Part shown: positions 16,652 through 26,029 of the stretch, in pieces | How positions within the stretch are numbered: position 1 is the stretch's first letter | Layout: the number at the start of each line of letters is the position of its first letter | From: Endozoicomonas montiporae CL-33 | Lineage (GTDB): Bacteria; Pseudomonadota; Gammaproteobacteria; Pseudomonadales; Endozoicomonadaceae | Reading direction: 5' to 3' | Length of the DNA: 64,000 bases | Assembly: GCF_001583435.1 (NCBI RefSeq) | Contig: NZ_CP013251.1 | Location: forward strand, 732,001 to 796,000 | Notes under the pieces: model-generated | The model's database searches: none | Told to the model about the DNA's origin: nothing | Seen by the model: only the letters and a program-made list of their open reading frames with translations | Program-made: the position numbers and the translations under genes

Positions 16652-17839
16652 CTACCTCAATAATTCACCGGCAATAATCATTTTCCGAACTTCGGTCGTG
16701 CCTGCGCCGATTTCCAGCAATTTGGTGGATCGAAACAAGCGGTTCATTTCCGATTCCCAGATGTAACTTGTACCGCCATGTACCTGAACGCCGTTGTCCA
16801 GAACCCTGTTACACATATCCGCGCAATACATCACGGAAGCGGCTGTACGGGCATGAATTTCACCACGACCGGCGGTGGTCTCGTCAATATGGGTGACTTC
16901 TTCCAGTACCTGCCAGCAGAAAGATTTCATGGTTTCCACCCAGACGTACATGTCGGCCAGACGGGACTGAATCATCTGGAAGCTGGCAATGGTCTTGCCA
17001 AACTGTTCGCGGGTTTTTGAGTACTCAACCGATAGCTCTAAAGCCCGTTCAGCAATGCCGACATTGATGGTGGCGATGATGGCACGTTCAATATCCAGCC
17101 CACTCATCACCACCTTATGACCCTGATGCTCCTCACCGACAATGTTGTCCACAGAAACCCGCAGGTCTTCAAACACCAGTTCACCGGTCTGGCTACCACG
17201 GAACCCCATCTTTTCCAGCTTCTGAGCCACTTTAAAGCCGGGTGAATCGGTTTCTACGACAAATGCCGTAATACCCTTGGAACCTTTGCCGGGCTGGGTT
17301 TTGGCATACACCAGGCAGATGTCAGCCACCGGACCATTAGTAATGTAGATTTTGGAACCGTTCAGAACGTATTCGTCCCCATCACGAACCGCTTTGGTTC
17401 GCATGGAGCCCAGTGCGTCTGAACCCGCTCCCGGCTCGGTCAATCCAAGGCATCCGGTCCATTCGCCGGAGCACAGTTTTGGCAGGTATTTTTTCCGAAT
17501 GGCTTCGCTGCCATTGTTGTAGAGATTATTTACACAAAGGTTGTCGTGTGCCACCCAGCTCAGTCCGAAGGCATGGTTCCAGCGTGAGATCGCCTGCAGG
17601 ATCAAACCGGCTTCCAGTATGGATAAACCAACGCCTCCATACTGTTCCGGTACAGTGACACCAAGCAGGCCAAGCTTGCCCATTTCCCTGAAAGCGTCCT
17701 GTGGCCACCACTCTTCGTTATCCATTTTTTCACACAGGGGGTAGAGCTGCTCACGGGCAAACCGGTCAGCATGATCCATCAGGCTCTGCTGGTCAGCAGT
17801 GAGGGAAAAAGCCTGCCGGGTGTTTGATGTGTCATTCAT
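16652..17839 (-). CDS. liuA: Isovaleryl-CoA dehydrogenase (acyl-CoA dehydrogenase family)
   Basis: This 395-residue FAD enzyme oxidises isovaleryl-CoA to 3-methylcrotonyl-CoA in leucine breakdown. Family signatures include Gly-Leu-Thr-Glu-Pro-Gly-Ala-Gly-Ser-Asp, the Tyr-Ile-Thr-Asn-Gly substrate/FAD segment, and Gly-Gly-Thr-Ser-Tyr-Ile-Trp-Glu near the C-terminus. The Ser-Gly-Leu-Asp-Ile-Glu-Arg motif carries the glutamate at the position of the isovaleryl-CoA dehydrogenase catalytic base. It lies immediately downstream of the carboxylase genes, which supports isovaleryl-CoA as substrate. The symbol is assigned by family and context. Confidence 0.88.
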   Translation of the reverse strand: MNDTSNTRQAFSLTADQQSLMDHADRFAREQLYPLCEKMDNEEWWPQDAFREMGKLGLLGVTVPEQYGGVGLSILEAGLILQAISRWNHAFGLSWVAHDNLCVNNLYNNGSEAIRKKYLPKLCSGEWTGCLGLTEPGAGSDALGSMRTKAVRDGDEYVLNGSKIYITNGPVADICLVYAKTQPGKGSKGITAFVVETDSPGFKVAQKLEKMGFRGSQTGELVFEDLRVSVDNIVGEEHQGHKVVMSGLDIERAIIATINVGIAERALELSVEYSKTREQFGKTIASFQMIQSRLADMYVWVETMKSFCWQVLEEVTHIDETTAGRGEIHARTAASVMYCADMCNRVLDNGVQVHGGTSYIWESEMNRLFRSTKLLEIGAGTTEVRKMIIAGELLR

Positions 17840-17860
17840 AATTATTCATCCCTGAAAACA

Positions 17861-19468
17861 TTAAAACCGCATCACACCGTAGCGGGGTTCGCCAAAGGGT
17901 ACGTTTAACGATGCACTAATCGACATCGCCAGTGCATTTCGGGTGTCCACCGGATCAATAATGCCGTCATCCCACAATTCGGAGGATGAGTAGTAGGCAC
18001 TGGTCTGGTTTTCATAGCTGGCTAATACGGAAGCACGAATTGTTTCTATTTCTTCCGGATCCGGTTCAATGCCTTCACGCTGCAACTGTTTCAGCTTGAT
18101 AGTGACGAGCGTATTGGCTGCCTGATCAGCCCCCATTACAGACGTTTCACTTTGAGGCCAGCTGAACAGGGTGCGGGCATCAAAGGCTCTGCCGCACATG
18201 CCATAATTGCCTGCACCAAAGGAGCCATTGGTCATTACGGTGAACTTGGGCACATCCGAGCATGCCTGAGCCATAATCATTTTCGCTCCGTCCTTGGTAA
18301 TACCCCGGCGTTCGTAGTCTTTGCCCACCATGTAGCCGGTAATATTCTGCAGGAACACCAGCGGTACGTGATTCTGATTACACAGTTGGATAAAGTGGGC
18401 TGCCTTTAAAGAACTGTCGTTAAACAGTACGCCGTTGTTGCCCAGAATACCGACCTTGTAACCCCAGATATTGGCATAGCCACAGACCAGTGTGTCGCCA
18501 TAATCCGGCTGATATTCAGAAAAACGGCTTCCGTCTACTATTCGGGCAATGACTTCCCGCATATCAAACTGTTTCTTTATGTCGTCAGGGATAATGCCGT
18601 ACAGTTCGGACGGATCATAATAGGGCTCTTCAGGGGTTTCCCGCTGCAGATTGAATTTCGGCTTCTGTTCCCACTGGGCAACGATTTCACGACCAAGGGT
18701 AATGGCTTCTTTTTCATTGCTGGCGAAATAGTCGCAGGTGCCTGAAACCGAGGTGTGCATTCTGGCACCTCCCAGCTCGTCCACGGTCACTTCTTCACCG
18801 GTAGCGGCTTTCACCAGTGGCGGGCCACCCAGAAATACAGCACCGGTTCCATCCACGATCACTGAATAGTCGGACAGGCTGGGAATATAAGCGCCGCCCG
18901 CCGTGCAATGACCAAAGACCAGTGCCAGCTGTTTACAGCCCAGCTTTGACAGCTGCGTCTGGTTTCGGAAAATCCGTCCGGCCATGTATTTATCAGCAAA
19001 AAATTCCGATTGCATGGGCAGGTATCCGCCCGCACTGTCGCACAGGTGTATTACCGGCAACTGGTTTTCAATGGCAATATCCAGTGCCCGGATGGTTTTC
19101 TTAACGGTGAGTGGAAACCATGCCCCGCCTTTTACCGAACTGTCACTGGCATTGATCAGCACCTCCCTGCCTCCCACAACGCCAATGCCGGTAATACATC
19201 CGGCAGAAGGTGCAATACCGTCATAGGCCATGTTGGCAGCCAGTGATGACAATTCAAGGAAAGGGGTGCCGGGGTCGAGCAACAGTTCCAGCCGTTCTCT
19301 GGGCAGCATCTTATTCTGGCTCTTCAGGCGCTGAATATCCCTTTCAGGCCGGTGAAACCTTGCAGCTTCCTGCTTTTGATGAAACTCCGTCAGTATTTTT
19401 TGATTGTGTGCCCGATATTGTCTGAACTCGGGTGACTGGGTATTAATGCGGGTTTGCAATCGTCTCAT
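17861..19468 (-). CDS. liuB: 3-methylcrotonyl-CoA carboxylase, carboxyltransferase (beta) subunit
   Basis: This 535-residue subunit transfers carboxyl from carboxybiotin to 3-methylcrotonyl-CoA. Residues 90-280 and 300-510 are the two crotonase-fold halves. Phe-Leu-Gly-Gly-Pro-Pro-Leu-Val-Lys-Ala-Ala-Thr-Gly-Glu and Gln-Asn-Ile-Thr-Gly-Tyr-Met-Val-Gly-Lys-Asp-Tyr-Glu are the methylcrotonyl/geranyl-CoA type motifs, not the propionyl-CoA type. It overlaps the biotin carrier gene by 4 bases and is followed 21 bases later by the dehydrogenase, so the four genes form one operon. Geranyl-CoA as substrate is a less likely alternative. Confidence 0.88.
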   Translation of the reverse strand: MRRLQTRINTQSPEFRQYRAHNQKILTEFHQKQEAARFHRPERDIQRLKSQNKMLPRERLELLLDPGTPFLELSSLAANMAYDGIAPSAGCITGIGVVGGREVLINASDSSVKGGAWFPLTVKKTIRALDIAIENQLPVIHLCDSAGGYLPMQSEFFADKYMAGRIFRNQTQLSKLGCKQLALVFGHCTAGGAYIPSLSDYSVIVDGTGAVFLGGPPLVKAATGEEVTVDELGGARMHTSVSGTCDYFASNEKEAITLGREIVAQWEQKPKFNLQRETPEEPYYDPSELYGIIPDDIKKQFDMREVIARIVDGSRFSEYQPDYGDTLVCGYANIWGYKVGILGNNGVLFNDSSLKAAHFIQLCNQNHVPLVFLQNITGYMVGKDYERRGITKDGAKMIMAQACSDVPKFTVMTNGSFGAGNYGMCGRAFDARTLFSWPQSETSVMGADQAANTLVTIKLKQLQREGIEPDPEEIETIRASVLASYENQTSAYYSSSELWDDGIIDPVDTRNALAMSISASLNVPFGEPRYGVMRF

Positions 19469-19968
19469 GGTGATGCCTCCCCGGCGATGTCCACCAGTAT
19501 TGAACCTTTTTCGAAGCTGTCACCGGCACCGGCAACATGAATACCTGTAACTGTCCCGGACACCGAAGCCCTGATAGCCATTTGCAGTTTCATACTTTCG
19601 ATTAATAAAAGGCTGTCGCCTTCTTTGACCTGATCGCCAACAGCGGTATTCAATTCAATAACCACTCCCGGCATGGGCGCAATCACCTGACCACTGGCAG
19701 TGTGTCCGCCAGCAGCGGCATCACTGAACTCGTCAATGCATTCGAGGTGCCAGGTTTTCCCGCCAAGATGAATAAACAGTTGCTGGTTATCCTGAGCGAT
19801 GTAAACCTGCAGACAGTCATCATCCAGCATCAGAAAGGCTTCATTCGGGCCAGACCACTCCAGTCTGGCGTTGACGGTATGGTTACCTATCTTCAGCACG
19901 GTCGAGTGTTGTTTGCGAATGGGGGTCACTGAATAGACTGAGTCATTCAATAAGTATTTTGGTTGCAT
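19465..19968 (-). CDS. Biotin carboxyl carrier subunit of the acyl-CoA carboxylase
   Basis: This 167-residue protein carries biotin between the carboxylase and transferase subunits. The C-terminal half (about 92-165) is a biotinyl domain with the biotinylated lysine in Glu-Ser-Met-Lys-Leu, where the common form is Glu-Ala-Met-Lys-Met. The N-terminal half resembles the end of the BT linker found in fused alpha subunits. Its ATG overlaps the biotin carboxylase stop (TGATG) and a GGAGG lies just upstream, so it is a coupled but separate protein. In most methylcrotonyl-CoA carboxylases this domain is fused to the carboxylase. Confidence 0.85.
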   Translation of the reverse strand: MQPKYLLNDSVYSVTPIRKQHSTVLKIGNHTVNARLEWSGPNEAFLMLDDDCLQVYIAQDNQQLFIHLGGKTWHLECIDEFSDAAAGGHTASGQVIAPMPGVVIELNTAVGDQVKEGDSLLLIESMKLQMAIRASVSGTVTGIHVAGAGDSFEKGSILVDIAGEASP

Positions 19969-21491
19969 CAGTTCCTCCAGTGCCCAATAGCAGCATGCAA
20001 CTCGGGTGTTGCTTCTGCTAATAGCCGGTTGTTACGTTCACCTAACTGAGCCGTGGCAAGGATGGCATGGAGTTCTTTCTTGTTTTCCGGCTGGGTAGCG
20101 GTGAGATCACTGGCATAATGTTGAATAAAGCCAGTGTCAAAGTGACCTGCTGCAAATTGCTCATGGCGCAGAATCGCGTCAAGGTAATCAGCGTTATGTT
20201 TGACACCAAGAATGACCAGATCACCCAGTGCCTGCCGCATTTCCTCAATGGCTTCCTGACGGGTATCGGCGTGAACAATCAGCTTTGCCAGCATGGGGTC
20301 AAAGGCGCTGGTAATAGCCTGATTCTGATACAGGCTACTGTCGAACCGTAGGCCCTGACCGTAGGGCTCTTTCAGAAACAACACTTTGCCAGTTTCAGGC
20401 ATAAAGTCATTAAAGGCATCTTCCGCACAAATACGGCACTCAATGGCATGACCGGATGATGACAGTTCTTCCTGTTTGAAGGAGAGTGGACGACCTGTAG
20501 CGATATGGATCTGCTCACACACCAGATCAACACCAAAGGTCATTTCAGTAACCGGGTGCTCAACCTGAATACGGGTATTCATTTCCAGAAAGTAATACTC
20601 GCCTTCCGGCGTGTATAAAAACTCAACCGTGCCTGCACTGTTGTAACCGGCGCTCTGGGCAATGCCTCTTGCGGTTTCACAGATTTCACGACGCGTTATG
20701 TCATTCAGGGCAGGAGAAGGGGCTTCTTCGATAACTTTCTGGAAACGACGCTGGATGGAACATTCTCTTTCACCTAGGTGAACCACCTGTTGACCATCGC
20801 CCAGAACCTGAACTTCAATATGCCGGGCACTGGTAAAATACTTTTCAACGTAAACCCGTTTATCTCCAAAGTACTTTTCAGCCTCGGACGACGCAATGCG
20901 CAGGGCATCTTCCAATTCGTCCTGACTATGAACAATGCTCATTCCCTTGCCACCACCACCGGCAGACGCTTTAACCACCACAGGAAATCCCATGGCAACA
21001 ATGCTGCTGATAAAGTCAGGGTGATCGGGTTCGAGATTGACCGACGGTGGCACAGGAAAACCATGGTCGGCGACAAAGGTTCTGGACGTAATCTTGTCGC
21101 CCATCAGTTCAATGATGCTGGCTTCAGGGCCAATAAAGGTAATACCGGCTTGTTCCAGAGCTCTTGCAAACGCGGCATTTTCCGATAAGAAGCCGTAACA
21201 GGGATGAACGGCGTCTACGTTCAGTTGCTGACAGAATTCAATAATCTGTTGTCCGTCAAGGTGAGCAGCAGAGGGCGTATCGCCGAGTATTTCTATGGCC
21301 TCATCAGCCTGTTGTACAACAGGAGAATGTTGGTCGCTATGGTGATAAATAGCGACAGAGGCAATATCCAGCTGCTGCAAAGCCCTTAACACTCTCAGGG
21401 CGATTTCTCCACGGTTGGCAATCAGCACTTTCTTGAAGGGCTTGTCGGGTGGTGGAGCAGGGGAGGCTGTTTTCGTTTCCAGATCGTTCAT
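19968..21491 (-). CDS. liuD: Biotin carboxylase subunit of the acyl-CoA carboxylase
   Basis: This protein carboxylates biotin using ATP and bicarbonate. It has the N-terminal Val-Leu-Ile-Ala-Asn-Arg-Gly-Glu-Ile-Ala motif, the Gly-Gly-Gly-Gly-Lys-Gly-Met ATP-grasp loop, Glu-Arg-Glu-Cys-Ser-Ile-Gln-Arg-Arg, and Glu-Met-Asn-Thr-Arg-Ile-Gln-Val-Glu-His. It ends soon after the biotin-carboxylase C domain, so it lacks the fused biotinyl domain of LiuD-type alpha subunits. I give the ATG at 21491; a GTG at 21521 is also in frame. The liuD symbol refers to function only. Confidence 0.85.
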   Translation of the reverse strand: MNDLETKTASPAPPPDKPFKKVLIANRGEIALRVLRALQQLDIASVAIYHHSDQHSPVVQQADEAIEILGDTPSAAHLDGQQIIEFCQQLNVDAVHPCYGFLSENAAFARALEQAGITFIGPEASIIELMGDKITSRTFVADHGFPVPPSVNLEPDHPDFISSIVAMGFPVVVKASAGGGGKGMSIVHSQDELEDALRIASSEAEKYFGDKRVYVEKYFTSARHIEVQVLGDGQQVVHLGERECSIQRRFQKVIEEAPSPALNDITRREICETARGIAQSAGYNSAGTVEFLYTPEGEYYFLEMNTRIQVEHPVTEMTFGVDLVCEQIHIATGRPLSFKQEELSSSGHAIECRICAEDAFNDFMPETGKVLFLKEPYGQGLRFDSSLYQNQAITSAFDPMLAKLIVHADTRQEAIEEMRQALGDLVILGVKHNADYLDAILRHEQFAAGHFDTGFIQHYASDLTATQPENKKELHAILATAQLGERNNRLLAEATPELHAAIGHWRN

Positions 21492-21624
21492 TGCTAGATC
21501 CGTATTTGTTATTTTTTCCACTTTCCTAATTTAAAGGCTCTGGCAGTATATTGGAATGCTTGGAACCTCTATTTGCAGGGTGTATAACAGTAACCAATGA
21601 CAAGAAGAATAAAAGGAAGCGGTC

Positions 21625-22107
21625 ATGCCCGGGCTATATTACGAGCAATGTGACATTGGGCGGGTGATAAAGCACAACCTTTCCCGCACTGTGACCGAAT
21701 CAGACAATGTTCTGTTTTGCGCCATTACTCACAATCCTCAGCCTTTGCATCTGGATGCAGAATACGCCAAAGGCACCGAGTTTGGACAACGAGTGTTCAA
21801 CAGTATGTACACTGTGTCTTTTGCCTGTGGGGTTTCGGTCGAAGACACCACGCTGGGAACGCTGGTGGTCAATCTTGGTTTTGGTGAAATGAGATTTCCC
21901 AAGCCAGTGTTTATTAATGACACGCTCAGGGTCGAAACCGAAATCAAGGAAAAACGACCCAGTAAATCACGGCCTGATACGGGCATTGTCACCTTTGAAC
22001 ACAAGGTTTATAACCAGCACAGTGAAATGGTGTGTTCAATGCTTCGTACCGCCCTGTTGCAAAAACTTCCTTCCAGTGCAGACAAGGGAGAGCAACATGC
22101 TGGCTAA
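21625..22107 (+). CDS. MaoC-family hydratase, probably 3-methylglutaconyl-CoA hydratase
   Basis: This 160-residue hot-dog-fold protein has the hydratase-2-like segment Ile-Thr-His-Asn-Pro-Gln-Pro-Leu-His-Leu-Asp at about 35-47, where the classic form is Gly-Asp-x-Asn-Pro-Leu-His. AGGAAG precedes the ATG. It is divergent from the carboxylase operon and overlaps the CitE-like lyase gene. In M. tuberculosis a similar pair (Rv2499c and Rv2498c) adjoins the same acyl-CoA dehydrogenase and carboxylase genes and handles (R)-hydroxyacyl-CoA intermediates. By that analogy it would hydrate 3-methylglutaconyl-CoA. The family is clear; the substrate is inferred from context. Confidence 0.8.
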   Translation: MPGLYYEQCDIGRVIKHNLSRTVTESDNVLFCAITHNPQPLHLDAEYAKGTEFGQRVFNSMYTVSFACGVSVEDTTLGTLVVNLGFGEMRFPKPVFINDTLRVETEIKEKRPSKSRPDTGIVTFEHKVYNQHSEMVCSMLRTALLQKLPSSADKGEQHAG

Positions 22108-22984
22108 ATCCTATCTGTTTGTTCCCGGTGATAACGATAAAAAAATGCTGAAGGCAAAAAATGCCGGAGCCGATGCCCTGATTTTATGCCTTGAAGACGC
22201 GGTTTCAGAAAAGAACAAAAAGTTGGCAAGGGACAAGGTTCTACAGTTTTTGCTGGCTCATCAATCGTCTTCCAAGAGAAAAAGCACCCTGTCTCAACTC
22301 TGGGTCAGGGTTAACAGCCTGTCATCCTCTCATCTTCTGAATGATTTAGTGACCATTATGCCGGGTAAACCCTTTGGTGTTTTTCTGCCTAAGCCCTCAG
22401 GCTCGGAAGATTTCCAAACCGTTGACCATTACCTGACGGCACTGGAAGTACAAAACAACCTTGAGGTGGGTTCAACCCGGGTTATGAGTGTGGCGGAGTC
22501 GTCTATAGGAGCCATCAACCAGAACACCTTTATCCATGCCAGCCCAAGATTGAAAGGGTTTACCTGGGGGGCAGAAGATTTGTCTGCCGATATTGGTGCA
22601 ATCACGAACTGCGAACCGGATGGGGCACACTTTCTGATCCATCGAATGAATCGGGCTAACTGCCTGCTGGTGGCATCGGCAGGTAATATGCAGGCCATTG
22701 ACGGGATATGTTCTGATTATAAGTGCCAGAAAAAACTCCGGACAGAATGTGGGCGTGCCCGTATGGAAGGCTTTACCGGTAAACTGGCGATTCACCCGGA
22801 TCAGGTTGACATTATTAACCAGTGCTTTACACCCACTGACGATGAAGTGGCTTATGCCCGGCGGGTTGTTGATGCCTTTGCCAACAGTCATGGTGCCGGA
22901 ACGGTGGGGTTGGACGGGCGTATGCTGGACCTGCCTCATTTGAAGCAGGCTCAACAGATACTCAGGCAGGCTGAATCTACTTGA
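22097..22984 (+). CDS. CitE-like CoA-ester lyase (HpcH/HpaI), probable (R)-HMG-CoA lyase
   Basis: This 295-residue protein belongs to the CitE/citrate-lyase-beta superfamily. It has Phe-Val-Pro-Gly-Asp-Asn-Asp-Lys-Lys-Met at the N-terminus, Cys-Leu-Glu-Asp-Ala-Val, the CoA/acid-binding Trp-Val-Arg-Val-Asn, and Trp-Gly-Ala-Glu-Asp-Leu-Ser-Ala-Asp-Ile-Gly near 165. The start at 22097 overlaps the MaoC gene by 11 bases and has a GGGAG ribosome site; longer upstream frames run through MaoC. Next to leucine-catabolism genes, and with no HMG-CoA lyase of the LiuE type in view, it may cleave HMG-CoA to acetoacetate and acetyl-CoA. Citramalyl- or malyl-CoA lyase activity is the alternative. Confidence 0.82.
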   Translation: MLAKSYLFVPGDNDKKMLKAKNAGADALILCLEDAVSEKNKKLARDKVLQFLLAHQSSSKRKSTLSQLWVRVNSLSSSHLLNDLVTIMPGKPFGVFLPKPSGSEDFQTVDHYLTALEVQNNLEVGSTRVMSVAESSIGAINQNTFIHASPRLKGFTWGAEDLSADIGAITNCEPDGAHFLIHRMNRANCLLVASAGNMQAIDGICSDYKCQKKLRTECGRARMEGFTGKLAIHPDQVDIINQCFTPTDDEVAYARRVVDAFANSHGAGTVGLDGRMLDLPHLKQAQQILRQAEST

Positions 22985-23516
22985 TCAGTTTGGCAACGGT
23001 TCTAAACTGAGGCGCATCGGCGGTTTTCATCAGCTCAAACAGTGCCATTTCGGTGCTGGTAATGCCGATGCCCGCTTTGCCCAGTTTTTCCAGAGCCAGG
23101 TTTTTGTTCTGCTTGGTTCGGGAAGAGACGGCATCCGCTACCACTTCCACATCATAACCGGCCTGATGCAAGTCCATCGCCGTTTGATAAACGCAGATAT
23201 GAGCTTCAATACCGACCACCAGAACCTGCTTTCGACGGGTCTGTTCCAAAGCTTTTAGAAATTCAGGTTCGCCATAGCAACTGAAACTGCTTTTACTGAT
23301 AGGATTTTGTTCAGTCAGTAGCTCGGACAGTTCTGTAATGGTGGGGCCCAGCTTATGGGGAATCTGCTCCATCCAGAGTACTGGCACGTCAAGCTCTTTT
23401 GCTCCGGCTGTAATAGCCATCAAATTTTTGTATAAATCCTGCTTTTTGTGCATCAGCGTCGCAAGCTTGCCCTGCACATCCACAATCACCAGAACCGTAT
23501 TATCAAGACTGAACAT
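22977..23516 (-). CDS. Isochorismatase-family hydrolase (YcaC-like)
   Basis: This 179-residue cysteine hydrolase has the nucleophile in Val-Gly-Ile-Glu-Ala-His-Ile-Cys-Val, the N-terminal Asp in Val-Ile-Val-Asp-Val-Gln, and a Lys in Ile-Ser-Lys-Ser-Ser-Phe. These complete the family triad. The spacing and Ala-Val-Ser-Ser-Arg-Thr segment resemble YcaC-type hydrolases of unknown substrate rather than true isochorismatases. Its 3' end overlaps the lyase gene by 8 bases in convergent orientation, so the two are unlikely to share a message. Confidence 0.88.
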   Translation of the reverse strand: MFSLDNTVLVIVDVQGKLATLMHKKQDLYKNLMAITAGAKELDVPVLWMEQIPHKLGPTITELSELLTEQNPISKSSFSCYGEPEFLKALEQTRRKQVLVVGIEAHICVYQTAMDLHQAGYDVEVVADAVSSRTKQNKNLALEKLGKAGIGITSTEMALFELMKTADAPQFRTVAKLIK

Positions 23517-23673
23517 TCGTTGATCTCCAGATCAGTGGGAATAGAGGTATATCCTACCATCAGTCTCCAGGTGAACGGCTAATCTGGATCAAAAGTTTGG
23601 AATCTTCAGTTTCATGCACTTTTACTCACTGATGAAAATAAAAGTGCATTTTCATGAGTTCAGTCGCGTAGAG

Positions 23674-23946
23674 TCAGGCGTTTTCGCCCAGCTTTTTATA
23701 CTTGCTGTTAAATTCAGTATTCAACTGAAAAATCAGCTTTTCGGCGGCGCAGCAAAAATCAAAATGAGCGTGAATAACGGCGTCCTTTTCAAGAATTTCC
23801 GTTTCGTAGTCAATCAGGCAGGGGTCTGTTTCAATCTTATGGATAAGGGCGGTTAACTGATAAAGTCGTTCCCTCGCTTCCGGCAAATCACCGGCGTGGA
23901 TGTCCATATCAAGATGTGTGTCTTTTGGGTCAGAAAGGCTGGTCAT
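23674..23946 (-). CDS. Small acidic protein of unknown function
   Basis: This 90-residue hydrophilic, mostly helical protein contains two adjacent cysteines (Phe-Cys-Cys-Ala-Ala-Glu) near residue 66. It has no membrane segment or signal peptide. AGGAGGGGG just before the ATG at 23946 supports it as a real gene. It lies between the isochorismatase-like gene and the SulP gene, all leftward. I do not recognise a family. Confidence 0.6.
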   Translation of the reverse strand: MTSLSDPKDTHLDMDIHAGDLPEARERLYQLTALIHKIETDPCLIDYETEILEKDAVIHAHFDFCCAAEKLIFQLNTEFNSKYKKLGENA

Positions 23947-24103
23947 AAAGCCCCCTCCTGTATTTTTTGTAATGGGTAACTGTTGGTCAGGATTACTGCG
24001 CAGTTCCTTCTTCTGGTTACAATCCCTGTAACTTCTGGTGGATGATGACTCGACTATAACGTCAGTTAACAGTCGTTTTATGGATTTGAGTCAAATTTTG
24101 ACA

Positions 24104-24149
24104 GGAAAAAACAAAGCGACCCAACCACTGGTTTTCAGTAGTTGGGTCG
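24104..24149 (-). terminator. Rho-independent terminator after SulP gene
   Basis: CGACCCAAC (24117-24125) pairs with GTTGGGTCG (24141-24149); on the minus strand the stem is followed by CTTTGTTTTTT. It lies 50 bases past the SulP stop. Confidence 0.8.
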
Positions 24150-24199
24150 TTAGTGTGCGAGATGTGATGCAATAAGAGTCTGTTCAGCAGGATGAAAGA

Positions 24200-25759
24200 T
24201 CAGGCATTGGTCGCCACAAAATACTTCGGATCTTCAATGACATTGACCTCAACCAGGTTGCCTGCCCGCTTCAGTAACTGGCGACAATCCGGGCTAAGGT
24301 GCAGCAGGTGCAGGGTTTTGCCGGAATTCAGATAACGCTCTGCCAGCGTATCAATGGCTTCGAGACCGGAGTGATCGCAGACTCTGGAATCGGCAAAATC
24401 AATAATGACATCTTTACCGGCTTCCTGTGGTTTGAACTGTTCCAGGAATGCTGTGGTAGAGCCGAAAAACAGCGGACCATGCACCTTGTAAACGGTGGAG
24501 CCTTTGTGGTCTTCCTGTTTTTCCACCCGGATATGCTTGGCGTGTTCCCAGGCAAAGATCAGGGCAGACACAATAACGCCGGTGATAACGGCAACCGCGA
24601 GGTCGGTTAATACGGTGACTACGGAAACGAGAATCAGCACAAAGGCATCCCCTTTCGGGATTTTGTTCATGATGCGCAGGCTACTCCACTCAAAAGTGCC
24701 AATCACAACAATAAACATCACACCGATCAGAGCCGCAATGGGAATCTGTTCAATCAGAGACGACGCAAACAGAATAAACACCAGCAGAAACAGTGCCGCC
24801 GAAATGCCGGACAAACGACCACGTCCGCCTGAATTCACGTTGATCATGCTTTGTCCGATCATGGCACAGCCGCCCATTCCGCCGAAGAAGCCGGTGGTAA
24901 TATTGGCAACGCCCTGACCGATGCATTCCCGGTTTGAGCTGCCGTGTGTTTCGGTAATCTCGTCCACCATGCGCAGGGTCAGTAACGATTCAATCAAGCC
25001 AATGGCAGCCAGAATCAGTGAGTAGGGCAGGATAATCCACAGGGTTTCAAGGTTAAAAGGCACCATGGGAATACTGAACTCAGGCAGTCCTCCGGCAATA
25101 CCGGCAACATCACCAACGGTTTTGGTATCCAGACCAAAAGCAATCACTACGGCACTGACCACGACAATAGCGGCAAGAGAGGATGGCACTGCCGTGGTCA
25201 GCTTTGGCAGAAAATGAATGATCGCCATGGTCAGAGCCACCAGACCGATCAGCATGTAGAGTTCGGTGCCTTCAATCCAGGCGACATCCAGCACACTGCC
25301 TTCAAGAAAAGTACCACTGAGCCAGCCAGCTTCGCCTGCTACACCAAACTGTCCGAGTTGGGCAAGGAATATGACAATGGCCAGACCGTTCACAAAACCC
25401 AGCATCACCGGGTGTGGCACCATTCGAATGAATTTACCCAGCTTGAGGGCACCTGCCAGCACCTGAATAATGCCCATTAATACAACGGTGGCAAACAGAT
25501 ACTGAACACCATGGGCAGCCACCAGAGACACCATTACCACGGCCAGCGCTCCGGTGGCTCCGGAAATCATGCCGGGCCGACCACCAATGAGCGAAGTAAT
25601 TAACCCGACCATAAAGGCGGCATAAAGACCCACCAGAGGCTCAACACCTGCAACAAAGGCAAAGGCGACTGCTTCGGGAACCAGGGCCAGGGCAACGGTC
25701 AGGCCGGACAGCAGGTCACTTTTCAGACTGGCTGCTTTATTGGTTGTTAATTCGATCAC
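24200..25759 (-). CDS. SulP-family anion transporter with STAS domain
   Basis: This inner-membrane transporter has about 519 residues. The first 400 residues form 10-14 hydrophobic segments, beginning with [30 protein letters not shown] is the SulP signature. A C-terminal STAS domain (about 425-515) has [13 protein letters not shown]. The GTG at 25759 is preceded by AGGTA and fits the family N-terminus better than the longer frame to 25828. Substrate may be sulfate, bicarbonate or another anion; the sequence does not decide. Confidence 0.9.
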   Translation of the reverse strand: MIELTTNKAASLKSDLLSGLTVALALVPEAVAFAFVAGVEPLVGLYAAFMVGLITSLIGGRPGMISGATGALAVVMVSLVAAHGVQYLFATVVLMGIIQVLAGALKLGKFIRMVPHPVMLGFVNGLAIVIFLAQLGQFGVAGEAGWLSGTFLEGSVLDVAWIEGTELYMLIGLVALTMAIIHFLPKLTTAVPSSLAAIVVVSAVVIAFGLDTKTVGDVAGIAGGLPEFSIPMVPFNLETLWIILPYSLILAAIGLIESLLTLRMVDEITETHGSSNRECIGQGVANITTGFFGGMGGCAMIGQSMINVNSGGRGRLSGISAALFLLVFILFASSLIEQIPIAALIGVMFIVVIGTFEWSSLRIMNKIPKGDAFVLILVSVVTVLTDLAVAVITGVIVSALIFAWEHAKHIRVEKQEDHKGSTVYKVHGPLFFGSTTAFLEQFKPQEAGKDVIIDFADSRVCDHSGLEAIDTLAERYLNSGKTLHLLHLSPDCRQLLKRAGNLVEVNVIEDPKYFVATNA

Positions 25760-26029
25760 GATATCTACCTGAAAAGTCAAACTGTTCTCTGTTATCGGCG
25801 GGGACAGGAGCCCAATAAGGCACGGCAAAGAGACAGGGAACAGGGTGCATTTTGTTGAATTATTGTTTGCCAGCGGATTTTAGACGAAAGCTGAATCATT
25901 CCTCAAGCTGAACCAAATCTGAATGACAGAGTACCTGACCTTGTCAGTCGGTTATTAGTTTCTATAGTCAGTGGGCTGCAGCAATGAATGTTTTTCAAAG
26001 TTCATATCTCTGAATTAAAGAGGAATAAG

